Of a DNA stretch of 64,000 nt, positions 1 to 12,277 are shown piece after piece (positions within the stretch are counted from its first letter, which is position 1; each line of letters opens with the position of its first letter). Under the pieces are notes generated by a model. The model was given only the letters and a program-made list of their open reading frames with translations. It was not told the origin of the DNA and ran no database searches. The DNA is taken from assembly GCF_019649055.1 (NCBI RefSeq), contig NW_026570234.1, positions 1,364,001 through 1,428,000 on the forward strand. Reading direction: 5' to 3'. The stretch comes from Paramacrobiotus metropolitanus (lineage: Eukaryota > Tardigrada > Eutardigrada > Parachela > Macrobiotidae). The translations under genes and the position numbers were made by a program.

Positions 1-2229
1 TGGATTTCCTGTGTGCGCGACGGGTTTATGTGCCCGCTCTTGTATTGTCCCGGGCAGGGCATTTCTAGGACACAAAAAAGACAGAAGTTGAATCAGCATT
101 GAGAAAACATCCCATATTTGGCAGTCATGCTTTATATCCAAAACCGGCTCATTTGCTTGCAGAGCTACGATCGATTTGTTTTCTTTTCGCCGCCGCTCAA
201 AATAATGCATACGAAGAGGCAAAAGAATACCCTACAGCCAATTTTTAATCAAAACAGTTTTGGCATTTCCTGCCTTCTTACCTTGGCAAGGTTTTACGTA
301 GTTCTAATAATCGCATGTGCACGTACGAGTAGATACAAAAAGGAATAATATCCATATGGCGCTTATGTCGCCGATTTCGAGGAATATATGTACACAACGT
401 TTAATGGTGGCTTCTTTACAAGGAAACGTCAAACGGTACGTAGATTACTACGATTGCTGCTGTTCGCCACCTACCTACTACTTACTACAACGAGCAACAA
501 ATTTTAAAAAAATTAAAACACTTGTACTGGGGGGATTCCATACAATTTCCTGTACTGCGTCTGGGTCTATTTAAATTTTTTTTCTGGATGTATGTGAAGT
601 TTTCAAATATTCGAATATTGTATGTAAAGTGGGTTAAATAAAATGGTAATGCTATTTTAGTTAGCATGAATGTTATGGAAATGAAAACTACAAAATAGTT
701 TAATACTGAATCTGAGGATAACCAACTTTACCAACATACTAGCAACATGACACTGATGACAGGTACGTTTAAAAAAAGTTTGCGCTTCCATAATTCATTA
801 ACTTTTATGCGCACTCGATGATTTGCAAAAAAAATATGGCTGTACCATCCTTTCTCAGCTGTCCCGCTTAGGCGGCCGAAGAATCTCCGAGAGTGGAGAA
901 GCCTTTTGTTAAAGGAGACACGACGGGAAAATACCAAGTTGTTTTTTGTGGAGGGATCCATAACGGGAATGTGAGCATAACTCCTTATCGCAGATCTGAC
1001 AATCGTCAGTCATATGATTAGTCGCCAAGCCTCACTAATGCAAATGTATACATACGTACTGGGCTGTGTATATGCACAGAATACAGCAACGCACTACTGT
1101 AAGGTTTTTTTGCGGTCTACATATCTCGGCGAATTGGCCATCTCTGTATACCAAATCAATAAATCTCGTCTCTCCTCAAAACTACAAATTTAAGCTAACA
1201 CTGCGTTGACGTCAGTTTTACCCATATTTTTTCGAACTCGTAGCCGATCTTTTGCACCGCTATACACATTTTGCCGTAGTGGCAAATACTTTGGGAAAGA
1301 ATGAAAGCAGTTTTTCAAAAGACAATTCAAAACTACAAACAGCAACAACACTTTTGCTTGATTATTCATAACTTATAACTGAAAATTAAGGAAGAAATAA
1401 AATAACCAAACTTCGTTATTCGTCTGACTTGCTACAAAATTACTATACTTCGGTCTTCAGGTGAGCTTTGGTCAGCTGTGGCTAAAGGCACTGCATCTGG
1501 TTTAATTAAGTGATCCAAAATGTTCTACTCTACCGTGCTACCGTTAACATAATCGAAAAGAAAAAATATGTTCGTGTACCTCCTCATATTTTTCATATGA
1601 TACAACTTTGACTTTCTGAAGTAATGTGAATATTTTTGGAGATCGCACTTTAATACCAACCAACTTTGGAAAATTATATACAATAACCAGGTTATACAAG
1701 CGTTAGAATTAGGCAATTAATTCCTGTCTTTTTCAGTCAAACTGTACCACTTGAGACCACCATTCTAAAAACCGTCGTTTAGCCTCGGGCTACAATAAGG
1801 AAAATGTAAGTTAATTTGTAGAGCAGCACGTTAGCCTGCGCGCTTATTAACCTCTTGTCGTGCCGTTTTTTATCGTTCTTTTTCGCGGCCCGGACATGCC
1901 GGAGTGCTGACTCATGACCTCCTGGACGACTGTAATAGGGATCACGGCTGCCTTTGAAATCTAAAAGTTAAAATGGTGCATTGTATTAAGTTTTTCTTTT
2001 TCTGAATTTTAATTTACTGCCATCACCAGCGCCAAATCCATTTAACATTCATCTTTGTAGAGCTGCAACTGGTAGTCTGGTGGTCATATGTACTGACAAA
2101 AAATTGCATCATTCGTTTCCCGGCTCAGCAATCAGATACTAGTATTAATAAGATCTGATTGCTGTATACGGAAACACCATCTACCGTAGACTCAGCGTAG
2201 AGTGCGTCCAGATGTAAGGTCAGCATTTC

Positions 2230-2267
2230 TGAACCTATAGGTGCATACTTATTTACCTATAGGTTCA
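2230..2267. repeat. Perfect 13-bp inverted repeat with 12-nt loop
   Basis: The arm TGAACCTATAGGT at 2230-2242 is repeated as its exact reverse complement at 2255-2267, separated by 12 nt. The arms do not extend further. It could be a small hairpin element or a paired protein-binding site; nothing nearby decides between these. Confidence 0.7.
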
Positions 2268-2514
2268 ACAATGACCTTTCAACGCAGATGTGCGTATTTG
2301 ACGCACACATTTTATATAAAATGCTCCCTTCAACGCATATTTTTGCCATAGTGTTGAGAATAGGCCTCTTTTTAAAATTTTTGTGGTGATGTAGGTAGAT
2401 TTGCGAAGCCTTGTACGTTACAGTTTTTATATGTCCGCTAATTAATTACCGAACAATAAATGAGCGATACGCTCAATGTCGGGTTCGTGAACTTGAAATT
2501 CTTTAGGTTTGTTC

Positions 2515-2532
2515 TTCGTACGTACGTACGAA
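2515..2532. repeat. Perfect 18-bp palindrome built on ACGT units
   Basis: TTCGTACGTACGTACGAA reads the same on both strands. The core is a run of alternating CGTA units, so it may be simple-sequence DNA or a dimeric binding site. Confidence 0.6.
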
Positions 2533-3081
2533 ATCTTGCTCGTCGGTAGTTTCGCATGTATTGTATCACTGCAGTATTTGTACCGTGTGTACTGTATTTG
2601 TATTTGATTTACCTTGTACTGTATATGTATTTTATCTAATTAACGAACGCCAGATGAAATCTGTTTTCGTTGAACTCAGCGGACGCTGATTGAACGACTT
2701 TCTCAATTAAAACAGCGGATACCATCAGCTACTTAATTGGCGGTAGCTTTTGTTTCCGTTAACAAGTTGTGCAGCTTTAATTTGCTAATGATTTATTGAA
2801 AAGCCCCCAGCGACAAATCGTCCAAACATTAACCGCTGTACGAAACAGGCTGTCTACCGTTGACATCAAAGATAACTTTAAAGTCGTGCACGTCTTACGT
2901 AAACAAGCTCTAGAATTCTTCAAATCTGCCTTTAAAGGCTGCAAATTTAAGATATTTTATTTCATTTTATTATTGTAGTGGGCGATAAAATTTGTTAATT
3001 TTGATCGCGCTGGTCAAAGTCATCATCAGCGAAGGCTGCTATAACATTTCATAGTCATACTATTTAATCAACAGCGGTAAT

Positions 3082-4095
3082 ATGGAGACCAATACCATCA
3101 TGCTTCGTCTAGGATTTGGTAAGCATTTATCTTCTTCTACTGAGCTGTAAATTATAAACAGCTATGTTATGACACACAATGTACAGCATACAATACAGCT
3201 GTAAATCGCGACCAAATGCATAATTTGGATAATTTGGATTTTTTATGATTGATCGTCCTAGAAAAGCCGATATTTAGGCGAAACTTCTTCGTGCACAGTG
3301 ACCTATGGACAGGTGACCTTTAGAACCATAACTATTAATTTAAAGTTTTTTGCCAAGTACATGTACAGTAATGGATCTATATATGTTCTGTATATGCTTA
3401 TACGATAACTAACACCTTTCTTTGCAGTTTGTTTATTCTTTTGCCAAAATGTTTTATCCGAATATATAAGTGGAAATGATAAATCCCTTCAGTCGGACAT
3501 GACGATGAAGTCCTCCAACGGTGGATCGTACGGTGGTGGTCTACCGGTTGGAGGATCGGATGCCCGATATGGCGCTGGTGTTCAACAAGTTTACAACAGT
3601 TTTGGCGGTCGGCAGCCATGGGCTATTCCCGGCGGTGGCAACGTCAACGTGTACGACTACCTGGGAATTACGTCCATTTGTAAGTTGCCATAAACCTGAT
3701 CGTAAATGCAAGTCGTGGGGGCATAGACAAATTTTTTGTTCCATAATATTAATTGCTACTCCATGGGACCGGGATGGCTCGCTTTATACTTAAATTCATA
3801 CATTTTTTAAAAGTTAGATTAAGTCACTGTACAGTACCATCTATTTCACCCATCTTAGGGGTTTATTGGACGTGTTGCTGCTTGCCTTATCTTAAGTTTA
3901 TTCAAAAATTTTTGTTATTATGCTATTTTAGTGCCTTATTATGGTGCAATGTGGGGAGAAATGAACGCATTTGCCCGAAATCCCGATGGCATGGGCTTCA
4001 TTGCTCAACCCGTTATACCGGATCATGAATTCTACACTGGCCGTCTAACGCCTGTTTTTGGTGGATTTGGGGGATATCTTCGCCGTCGTCGCTAA
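3082..4095 (+). CDS. Small secreted Gly-rich protein, 3 exons, function unknown
   Basis: Exons are 3082-3118, 3428-3679 and 3932-4095, with GT-AG introns whose phases match, giving 150 residues. The first 24 or so residues form a signal peptide (METNTIMLRLGF, then VCLFFCQNVLSE), and the signal-peptide hydrophobic core is itself split by intron 1. The mature part is rich in Gly, Tyr and Asn (SYGGGLPVGG, PGGGNVNVYDYLG, GFGGY) with no cysteine, and ends in four arginines before the stop. The composition resembles extracellular matrix, cuticle or peptide-precursor proteins, but I do not recognise a family. The start was chosen because it is the only ATG giving a signal peptide in frame with exon 2. 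Two TGTAAATA motifs lie in the 3' UTR. Function is unassigned; the gene model itself is well supported by splice phase. Confidence 0.75.
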
Positions 4096-4846
4096 TCTAC
4101 GCGATGCAACGGATGCAGCCTGCTTTAATTTTCCAAAGTTTTATACGGATTTGCGTAGCTTGGTTGACCTTGTAATTTAAAATGCAAACACATGTAAATA
4201 ATTTTGTAAATAATTGTTGATATTACTGTATTATAAAAAACAAACAAACATGATTAAGATATAAAATTTCGTTCAATGGTATGTGATGAAACACTGCATT
4301 TTTAACTACGAGTAAAAAGAATTTGTTGTACGAATGCGTACAGCAAGCCTTCGTATTTGAGCTTCACCGGTGCACAAGAACATTACATGTTCGGTACACA
4401 AGAATAAGGTCTTATATTTTCGCCCCATATGGTCGCAAAGAATTAAATTCTGAGCTTATGCGCAACAGAATTTTTTCAATAACAGTGTATTCCGGTTATA
4501 ATCAACACCTTTATGGTAATACATGAAAACAAAAAAAAGTTAAAAAACACATATCAACCAACATTACATAATAGATATTTTGTGTCCATGCAAAAAAATT
4601 AAACACAAGAATAAAAGTGACGTTTCTACAGTTTTCAAAGAAAACCCCACAATGTGGGCACTAATCATATTTCCACAACGCGCTTCTTGAGTGCCACACA
4701 GATTAGTAGATAGTGTTATTATAACATGACACTGTCAAGAAAACAGATTTAATTGGGAACTAGACCACTAAATACTGGACGGACGATAGCTCGTTTTCTA
4801 TCGATGGGTTGTAAATTGTCAGCTTAGCCATCGTATATATACGTGT
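4096..4846. other. Convergent intergenic region
   Basis: This lies between the 3' ends of the secreted-protein gene (+) and the glutamate transporter (-). It holds the 3' UTRs of both and A/T-rich sequence. I see no further gene. Confidence 0.6.
4193..4212 (+). promoter_or_regulatory. Two TGTAAATA elements in a 3' UTR (PUF-like sites)
   Basis: TGTAAATA occurs at 4193-4200 and again at 4205-4212, about 100 nt after the stop of the small secreted-protein gene. UGUAAAUA is the known core recognised by Pumilio/PUF RNA-binding repressors, so the mRNA may be under translational control. The region is A/T-rich, so chance occurrence is possible. Confidence 0.3.
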
Positions 4847-7800
4847 TCAGGTGTGGACATGGACAACGGTGTTGTCGGATTTTATAACTTCATTTTTGGG
4901 CAGCAGTGCACTCTCCACTTCCACATCCTCCATAACTTCCTGTAGTCGTTGCGCCCGGCTAGCTCGGCGTTTGAGTTTCTGCTCTTCGTCCATTTTGGCT
5001 AAGAAGTCTTTTGACAGATGTTGTACGATACCACATCCGATGACATCTCCGAGAATGTTCACCGTTGTGCGAATGCGGTCCCTAAACAAAACATATAATA
5101 TAGACATATACTTTCTAGTTCGGTAACGTACATCCGTTGCTTTAATTTGTTACTTGGTTTTTGTAAGGAATACTCTAGCTGTGTTATTCAGTCATGTAAT
5201 CGGTTACACTGACATACTCGTATCTTCCGATCGAATACGCCGTATGACGAGAAACAACTAGTTAAACACATTTAAAGACAAAAAAACATCAAGCAGCCTA
5301 TAAATTATCGAATTAAGTGAAAACTGGAGATAGCTCTAACTGCCGATACAGTGTATACATGTCATCTAGCTGCAGCTTTGCATCATTTATTTGAATTTGA
5401 AAGACATTGGGTTAAATTAAGTGTGATTTACGTCTCATATACAGTACATCGCTTCTCTGCGACAACTTTTAAGTTTCTGCTTAATGCTTGCAACTGGATT
5501 GTAACAACTTAAGGTCATGACGAACTACGGAGTGCCAGCCTGGGTCGTCTAAATGTCTACGCTTACAGTGTAATCAGCATATATTTGTAAATTGTAACCG
5601 TTTAATGAAAAAACTGTTCTCAAAGTTGACAAATCTTCGTTATTTTTTATATTAAATTAACTTACAAAAACCAATCAATAGCCAAAATCATGGAAACGTA
5701 TTTGGCATCCAGACCGACAGCATTCAGCACCATGACCTGCGGAAGTGTTGTGACATTAACAAACAGACGTTCGTCCGTTACTGAAAATGAAGGCCAAGTG
5801 TTACCATTGTCACTAATCCAGCTTGCGGCACCTGCAATAAACATTTCGATTACCGATACCGCGAACAGTTAATCCGATTGCTATTAGGAATTAATTCGAT
5901 GCAAAACATGCTAACTGACTCACCCCTGCCGCGCCGATGGCGGCGGCCGTTGCTGTGATGCTGAAAATTAAAGGACATTAATTTTTCACATAAATAAAAG
6001 GTGTGATATCTCAAACTCGAGTGTTTAGTACCTGACAGCCACAATTTTCCCTGGATCCATGGCGACATCTTGTGTTTGGGCAATAAACAGACATGCCACA
6101 GCCTCGTATAAGGCAGTTCCTAATTACAGAATTAAAAAAAACTGTTGCTGCAGTATGGACACGTATGTAACGAATCTAACGATTACAGATTTATTTGAAA
6201 TACGCAATTTTGCGTCCCATATTTACCATCCATGTTGATAGTAGAACCTAAAAGTAATCACTGATAAGTTAAATTTTCGAAATTCTTAAACCTTAAAGGT
6301 CACTGTAACTTACCAATCGGTAGGACAAAGCGGGTAATCCTGAAATATAGTTTCTATTTTGCTTTATGGGTAAAACAAACTATCTGTTCGTAGCTAAGCA
6401 CGAGACGTAAACTATTATGACTAGTGACTACCATTTAATTTGCCAACTGGGACAAATTTCTCGTACCTAGGGTCTACGCCGTTATTTTCTTCCACACAGC
6501 GTATAGTAATGGGCAGAGTGGCTGATGATGAACTGGTGGCGAATCCCGTGGCAAAAGCTTGTAATGAGCCGATTATAAATGTGAACGGATTCTTCCTTGT
6601 GAAAAGGAAGAATATAATGGGAAGCACCACAAACGCGTGAATTAATAGTCCAGACTGCAAATACAGGACGTTTTCATCTTTTAAACAAAATGAGCGGAAA
6701 CGATTCGAAAAGCATGTACAGCCGGTATGTAGTACTACTCGTATATATTATGCATGACATTGCACCACGCTGTGGTGTAGAAAGGTCACGAAGAAGGCGG
6801 ATTCATAACACTTACCAAAACCGTAAGAAAATAATAGCCAAGTTGAAACAACATAACTCCGAAATCTTTAACGAGCAACACTTGTCCGGCTACCAGGAAG
6901 GTAATACCGAGTGGAGCCAGCCTGTCGGAATTGAAGTTTAAATGTACACAGTATTTTTCATGCCTCGAAAAATTAATGGCATTAATGCGTGCGTAACGTA
7001 ACGACTTTTCTGGTATCACACAATTTCAACCGTTAATGTGGTAGGTTACTTTACTGCGATGTTATTTAATCGGCGTGATTCCCGATGGACGCATTACAAT
7101 CAGGGATACATTCTGGAGAATTACAATGCGGCTTACCACATAATAGCGGCAACAATGCTCATGGTAGCTTCGTTTAGTGATTCAAAAAACAACATCAAAG
7201 GCTTCCCTTTCTCTCCAAGCCGACTAATCGTAATGCCTTTAAAGAAACAAGTATCGGGAATTAAATCATTTTGTGTAGTATTTCACTTTTTGTTATATTG
7301 ATGGCTTTTGCCCAATAAAGACAGACAGTATCGGGATTTTAAATTATTTTATGGCGGTTGTTATATGTACGTTTGACAAAAACTCACCGAAAACAATACT
7401 GAAAACGACCAAACCCATGATATTTATTCCTTCGATTTCCGTTCCCTTTATAATCCAGTGGCTATAATCTAAACACATTTTCAGTGAATTTCAGTGAATT
7501 TTCAGTGAATTTCAGTGAATTTCAGCACTTTTGTTCGCTCATTTGCAAGTGAATAAAATTAATAGTATCATGAAAACCTAAAACCTGTGGATACTGCTGC
7601 TATTAATACATAGCAATTCATTTTATTCGCGGCAAAGTGACAACATGATGACATCGTCGAAATTAAGCGCGAACGAAAAACAAATTTAAAAATGCTTTTA
7701 AAAATCGTGTTTGGCAAACACCAAACTCTTATTACCTTTCGGTCCTTCGGTTATATTTCCCGTCGTATTGTCGACCACAGCTTTTACTAGGGTGGTGGTG

Positions 7801-10800
7801 TTTAGTATAGTGCCGTTTATTTTCGGAGGGAGCGGTTCGACAAGTTGAGTTTTGTACTGACGAAATGTAGCACTGACAAGATTTGGCGGAAACATATTTC
7901 TGGAATAAATGTATAAATATACGAAACGTTATTCCCTTTCCGGAGAATAAACTTGCTTTTTTTCTTACCGAATTAGGTCCAAGAACGTATCAGCCGTTGT
8001 AATCTATCAAAAGCCGTTTTTTTTCAGATTAAAAAGTTTTTTCCGCATTACGCGTTTACGCGCACTGTACATGATTAATTATATATATACAGATATACTT
8101 TGTAACACAGCTTTGCAGAGCTAAAAATGTGTCTTTTTTTTGTTGATTAGGCGTACCGCGTACGTAATACTACCACTGACGAAAGAATAGAAAACCGATA
8201 TGGCAATAAATTACGAGATCGGTTCACGATTTGTTTGAGATCGATGGCTGGTAGTTATTAATTTTTAGTAATGAGCACAGTTAAAAGATATTTTGTTTTT
8301 TTAAAAACAGCTGGTAAAAAATTACTGATTTCGGCTACAATTTTTGAATTATGCTTTAAACGACCCGAAAAATCTTGACGGTACAGTTTAAAGCCCTAAA
8401 CGGTTTTCTTAGCAGCCAAAAAGCGTGGTTAAACTGGGAATTGCCAAAATTGTACTGTTAAAGTAAACGCACGGGTTCTGGTGTGGAGGTATCATCTGGT
8501 TTCATTGCCTGGCCTCCCACTTTGCCCGGACGTATAATTGTCACCAGGATGATGCCCAGAATAACGGCCATAACCGTCGTAGTAAAGTAGTATACAACAG
8601 CTCGTAATCCAATCTTCCCACTTGTTTGGGATTCCAAAGCGGCCAAACCGGATATCAATGACGATACAATCAGCGGCAATATGACGATCTTCAGCATTCG
8701 TAGAAAAATGTCACCAATAAAGGCGACGTACATTATCTTCCGGGGATCCTTGTGGATTTCAAATTCCCGCATAAGGAATCCCAGCGCTAAGAAAAATAAA
8801 CATCAGTCAGAATGGCACGGTATACTTTGGGGGATTCTCTTAACTCGGTGAAGGATATGCTACCAGTCAACGTCACAAGAAGCGTCTCAAAAACGGCGAA
8901 AAATGCGTTGGGCACAAGAGTATATATACCCTTATTAATTTTTACTTATAACAAGGACTGGGGATGCAAGATTTTTCTTTATTTCGTCTTGAATTTTAAA
9001 ATAAAGGTTATTTTTTATTGTTATCAAAAACATACTGTTTATTTGCTTATTCTCAAAACATTAGGTTATCGGTGCCAAACATTTATAATCCTTTAAGTTT
9101 TATATCTGGTGGCAAAAATTGCATACCAATATAATTATATGCTTATTCGAACACAGGTCGTTTTTGTTCCGAGTCCATAGTTTAACACCAATTCCGCATT
9201 AAAGGTAAGGTTCATCCTCACCAGTTCTGTGCTAACGAAATTTTAGAACTTCGTGTATGTTTTTAATAGGGCACATTATAATTTTCGGTAGCAGTTTGCG
9301 ACCGGCTGGCAACGCTTATGGATACCTTTTCCTTTACCCCTAGGATAGGATAACAACTTTTGAAGTATTCTAATTGTAGGTGTTCAATGAAAAATGCCAA
9401 CGACGACGTTGTCTTTTTGCTGAACACGAATACAGATTTAGGATCGAATCTTAGATACTTTTGCACATAAAATAATACATAATTAGTGCCTTCTATCTCG
9501 CAGAAAAAAAGATTTTGGTTGGCGCAATCTCAATAAAAAGCCAAGATAAGATAGTTTTATGACTTTTATCCTTATTTCCACATTCTAAAAACTGGATTAA
9601 TTTTGTTCATGCAGTTATTTAAAAAAACCTAGCTAAACGCTGCACAGACCAAACATGCATGCATATACATGTAAGTTATGTGAGGTTTATTTCGCAAATT
9701 ACAGCCAGATTTATCGCAGCTCAAGTTAAAGTTTTGCTTGTCGATTCCCCTAGCGTTCACATTTCAATCACTGCATGCCGGAGCATAAAAAAGTTGGCTG
9801 GATTATTTCGAAACAGTTGTGGCATGTATATATTTGCATGACATGGATATGATGATCCTGTGAACTGACAAAATATTTAACATTTGGCAAACCTCGGATC
9901 TACTAACTGGTTGACGACATCTTACCGCATGCTTCACACCCACTTAACTATACAACGTTTTTCCAATTTGTCATCTCCAAGTACCACGGTCAAAATTGTC
10001 CCGGTTGTTGCCAAAATTTTTTTAATGAAAAACTCAATCGCTGGAACTGCGCTCGAGGAAAATCAAGTGCTCACATTTATAAATGATCTATGTTTCTATA
10101 CTGATATTTTTAGATTAAGTTTTACGAGTATAAAACGGTATAGCGGAATACGTATGATTGCCGTTTAATAGATCACAAAGAAATTAAATCGTATCAGCAA
10201 ACGAGTGTCGCGTGATGCATAAGCGTAAAGGTATCCAATTTTTGATTCTTCCACAAGTTAAAACCGGTTTCTATTTTTTACTTGTTGCAAAAAAAAGAGA
10301 AATCAATATTTTCTATACTCCAGACTCCAGAGATTGTAGCCAATAAAGGCAGCTTCCGATACCTGGCACAATTTTGAATATGAGAGGGTAATCGGTGAGT
10401 GATACCCTGGCCACGACTAAGTGCTAACGGCAGCAATCAAATGGTGAAAATTTATTGCTGCAGCAGCACATTCGCCCATGATTATGACCATGCGTAATAT
10501 CAAACGAAGCCTGAACAATTACGTATACGCAATAAACATCCGATTAAAAGCAATACCGGCATTTAAGGAGCGCTTCTCACTTATACCTCCACAGCTGATT
10601 GGCAGAATATAAAACTGGAAAAACCGGATTTATACAAACCGGCACGCTAATTAATGATATGTTTTACATGATACTAATTTTGGCAGAAAACACATAACAA
10701 ATTGATGGTAAAACGCAGTAAAAACGTTTGTTGTTTTAAAACAGCCTTTTGTAAAGCTGCACTTTTGGCGCCAGGTCGGAAAACAAAATAAATCATACTT

Positions 10801-12277
10801 AAAGCCGGTCCTTGTTTTAAAGACAAGACCTTAAGTTTACTTTGAGGTACTCTAGCGCAACAGCGACAACCCTGCTTTTCGGCGCATCTGTTTGCATAGA
10901 AAGTGTACATAATGCAGACATGTGGGTTTACATTCTGTCGGACACGATTTTCAAAAATTTAAATGCATGGTCAGGCACGTTAAAGTGTTATAAGCATTTT
11001 CCCGGTGTGAAAGAGATTACATGTTCTGCACAGCGAGGGGCACATTACCCACGTCCAAATTGCTGGATTACATTCTCGCGAGTTTTTCTTTTTTCACAGA
11101 CCTTATAAAGGAAAGACCTCTCTATGCATGTCATACCATTATCATACTTGTTGTGAATGTTTACTTGCATAAACCGTTAACATGTTATTCCTGAAAAGCG
11201 AAAAAGTGCCTTTTTGAAGTTCGGAACTCGGTTTAAATCGCGAGCGCCCAGTTAAACGTAGTTTAGACTGCTTTTTTTTAAAAAATTGTTTTGCCAGGGC
11301 ATTCTTACTTTGTCAGTAAATTACGATTGCATTTCGCTATTCAAAGTGTACAGTATGAACGTATCCGTTTTTGCTGATCCATATATTATTTGTGCTGTTA
11401 CAATTTTAACCAAAAAATAACAGAGCCATTCCAGCGATTGCGTCGAATCACTTTCCCATTTTCAGCATCAGTGCAAACTGTTCTGCTGCTTTGCGATGAA
11501 CTTTGAGCTGGTAATTCACCTTTAGCGCTTGCTTTCTGTTGCCGTGGTATATATAAGCTACCGGCCAGTTGTGGTCAAAGATCATGGTCAAAAGTAAAGC
11601 AAAAAAAACTTTCGACCCGGAAGGTAACGCTTTCGCTTGTTTATATAATGAAATGAAAAGCTTACAGCTTTCTCACAGCTACAGCAACTCGCCGGTACGA
11701 ACTTTTGAATAGATAAAAGTGTAAAACGGTGTGCAACGGAAAGAAAGCAGCATGCTTCACTGTAAGCATTGCAAGTGTAGGAAAGTACAGTTCCAAAGCA
11801 GGTTAACAGTCGTATTCCGGCCAGTTCCAAAGTGTCCCAAGGTTCCCGGAATAAGTGATACAAATTATTTTCAATTAATTAATTAAATTTTAATTAAATT
11901 TCTAATACAGTAGTACCGTATTGCGAAATTAATCAATTAGTGTCGTAATTACTTCTACAAAAATTATTTGAATCCGACGGCGGCTACTGACATAAGAAGC
12001 GCGCTCCTATACACATATTAACATTCCTGCATATCTGTGCATTCTTACCTGTTCCAGCAAAAATGGCGACAATAAGCAGCATAACTTTAAGATTGTTCTT
12101 GAGAGCCGTAATCCAACATTTTTTGGTGCAAGTGCAGTGACAGCAGCCGGCCATTCCTGATCGGCCAGTGCTCTTTCTGCGATGGTTACCCGTGGTTAAT
12201 TCGTTTGATCCATGGAGTTCAACCTGCTCTTCCGCCTCGACATCGTAACTTTTCTGCTTATTATTTAAACGAGTCAT
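4847..12277 (-). CDS. Excitatory amino acid transporter (SLC1 family, EAAT-like)
   Basis: This is a Na+/K+-coupled glutamate/aspartate transporter of the plasma membrane. Fifteen exons (minus, 5' to 3'): 12277-12049, 8786-8473, 8003-7969, 7899-7736, 7468-7388, 7236-7137, 6921-6816, 6654-6467, 6339-6314, 6247-6227, 6119-6032, 5960-5924, 5831-5805, 5736-5666 and 5081-4847. They join in phase to 573 residues, the usual family length. Visible family marks are the [11 protein letters not shown] segment followed by a glycosylated loop (NGT, NTT, NTT), [15 protein letters not shown], the serine-rich HP1 loop [10 protein letters not shown], the NMDGT Na+ motif near residues 419-423, the HP2 loop [13 protein letters not shown] near 459-472, and [12 protein letters not shown] for substrate binding. 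The N terminus is cytosolic with a [10 protein letters not shown] cluster. Exon 2 uses a GTGCGT donor. Intron 1 is 3.3 kb; the others are short. Which EAAT paralogue it is cannot be told. Confidence 0.95.
7478..7525. repeat. Short tandem array of TTCAGTGAA units
   Basis: About four to five copies of a 9-10 nt unit (TTTCAGTGAA, with or without an extra T) lie in the intron just upstream of EAAT exon 5 (7388-7468). On the minus strand this places repeated TTCACTGAAA near the splice acceptor region. It is probably a minisatellite seed. Confidence 0.7.
8787..12048 (-). other. Large first intron of the glutamate transporter
   Basis: This 3.3-kb intron separates the cytosolic N-terminal exon from the rest of the EAAT gene. 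It is the likely place for enhancers. On the opposite strand it holds a promoter-like TATATATAAG and a 42-codon ORF (listed separately). Nothing else is recognised. Confidence 0.7.
11547..11712 (+). other. Candidate TATA promoter and 42-codon ORF inside EAAT intron 1
   Basis: TATATATAAG (around 11548) is followed about 25-30 nt later by a possible initiator (CCAGTTG), then by an ATG at 11584 that opens a 42-residue basic frame ([14 protein letters not shown] at its start) ending at 11712. The codon after GAAG also resembles a splice donor (GTAACG), so this could be a first exon. No homology is recognised. It may be chance. Confidence 0.2.

Larger units (their letters stand above)
1..3081. other. 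Non-coding stretch, no recognised gene
   Basis: I see no convincing gene in these 3 kb. The short reading frames have no recognisable motif and are not joined by matching splice sites. The stretch contains a 13-bp-arm hairpin (2230-2267) and an 18-bp perfect palindrome (2515-2532), listed separately. The last few hundred bases should include the promoter and 5' UTR of the gene that starts at 3082. I saw no clear TATA box there. Confidence 0.6.

Noticed and set aside
5662-5844. A continuous 60-codon minus-strand frame taken as one EAAT exon
   Set aside because: It reads through a 68-nt intron. The spliced reading restores the conserved AGLVTM and NAVGL segments, and the unspliced reading does not.
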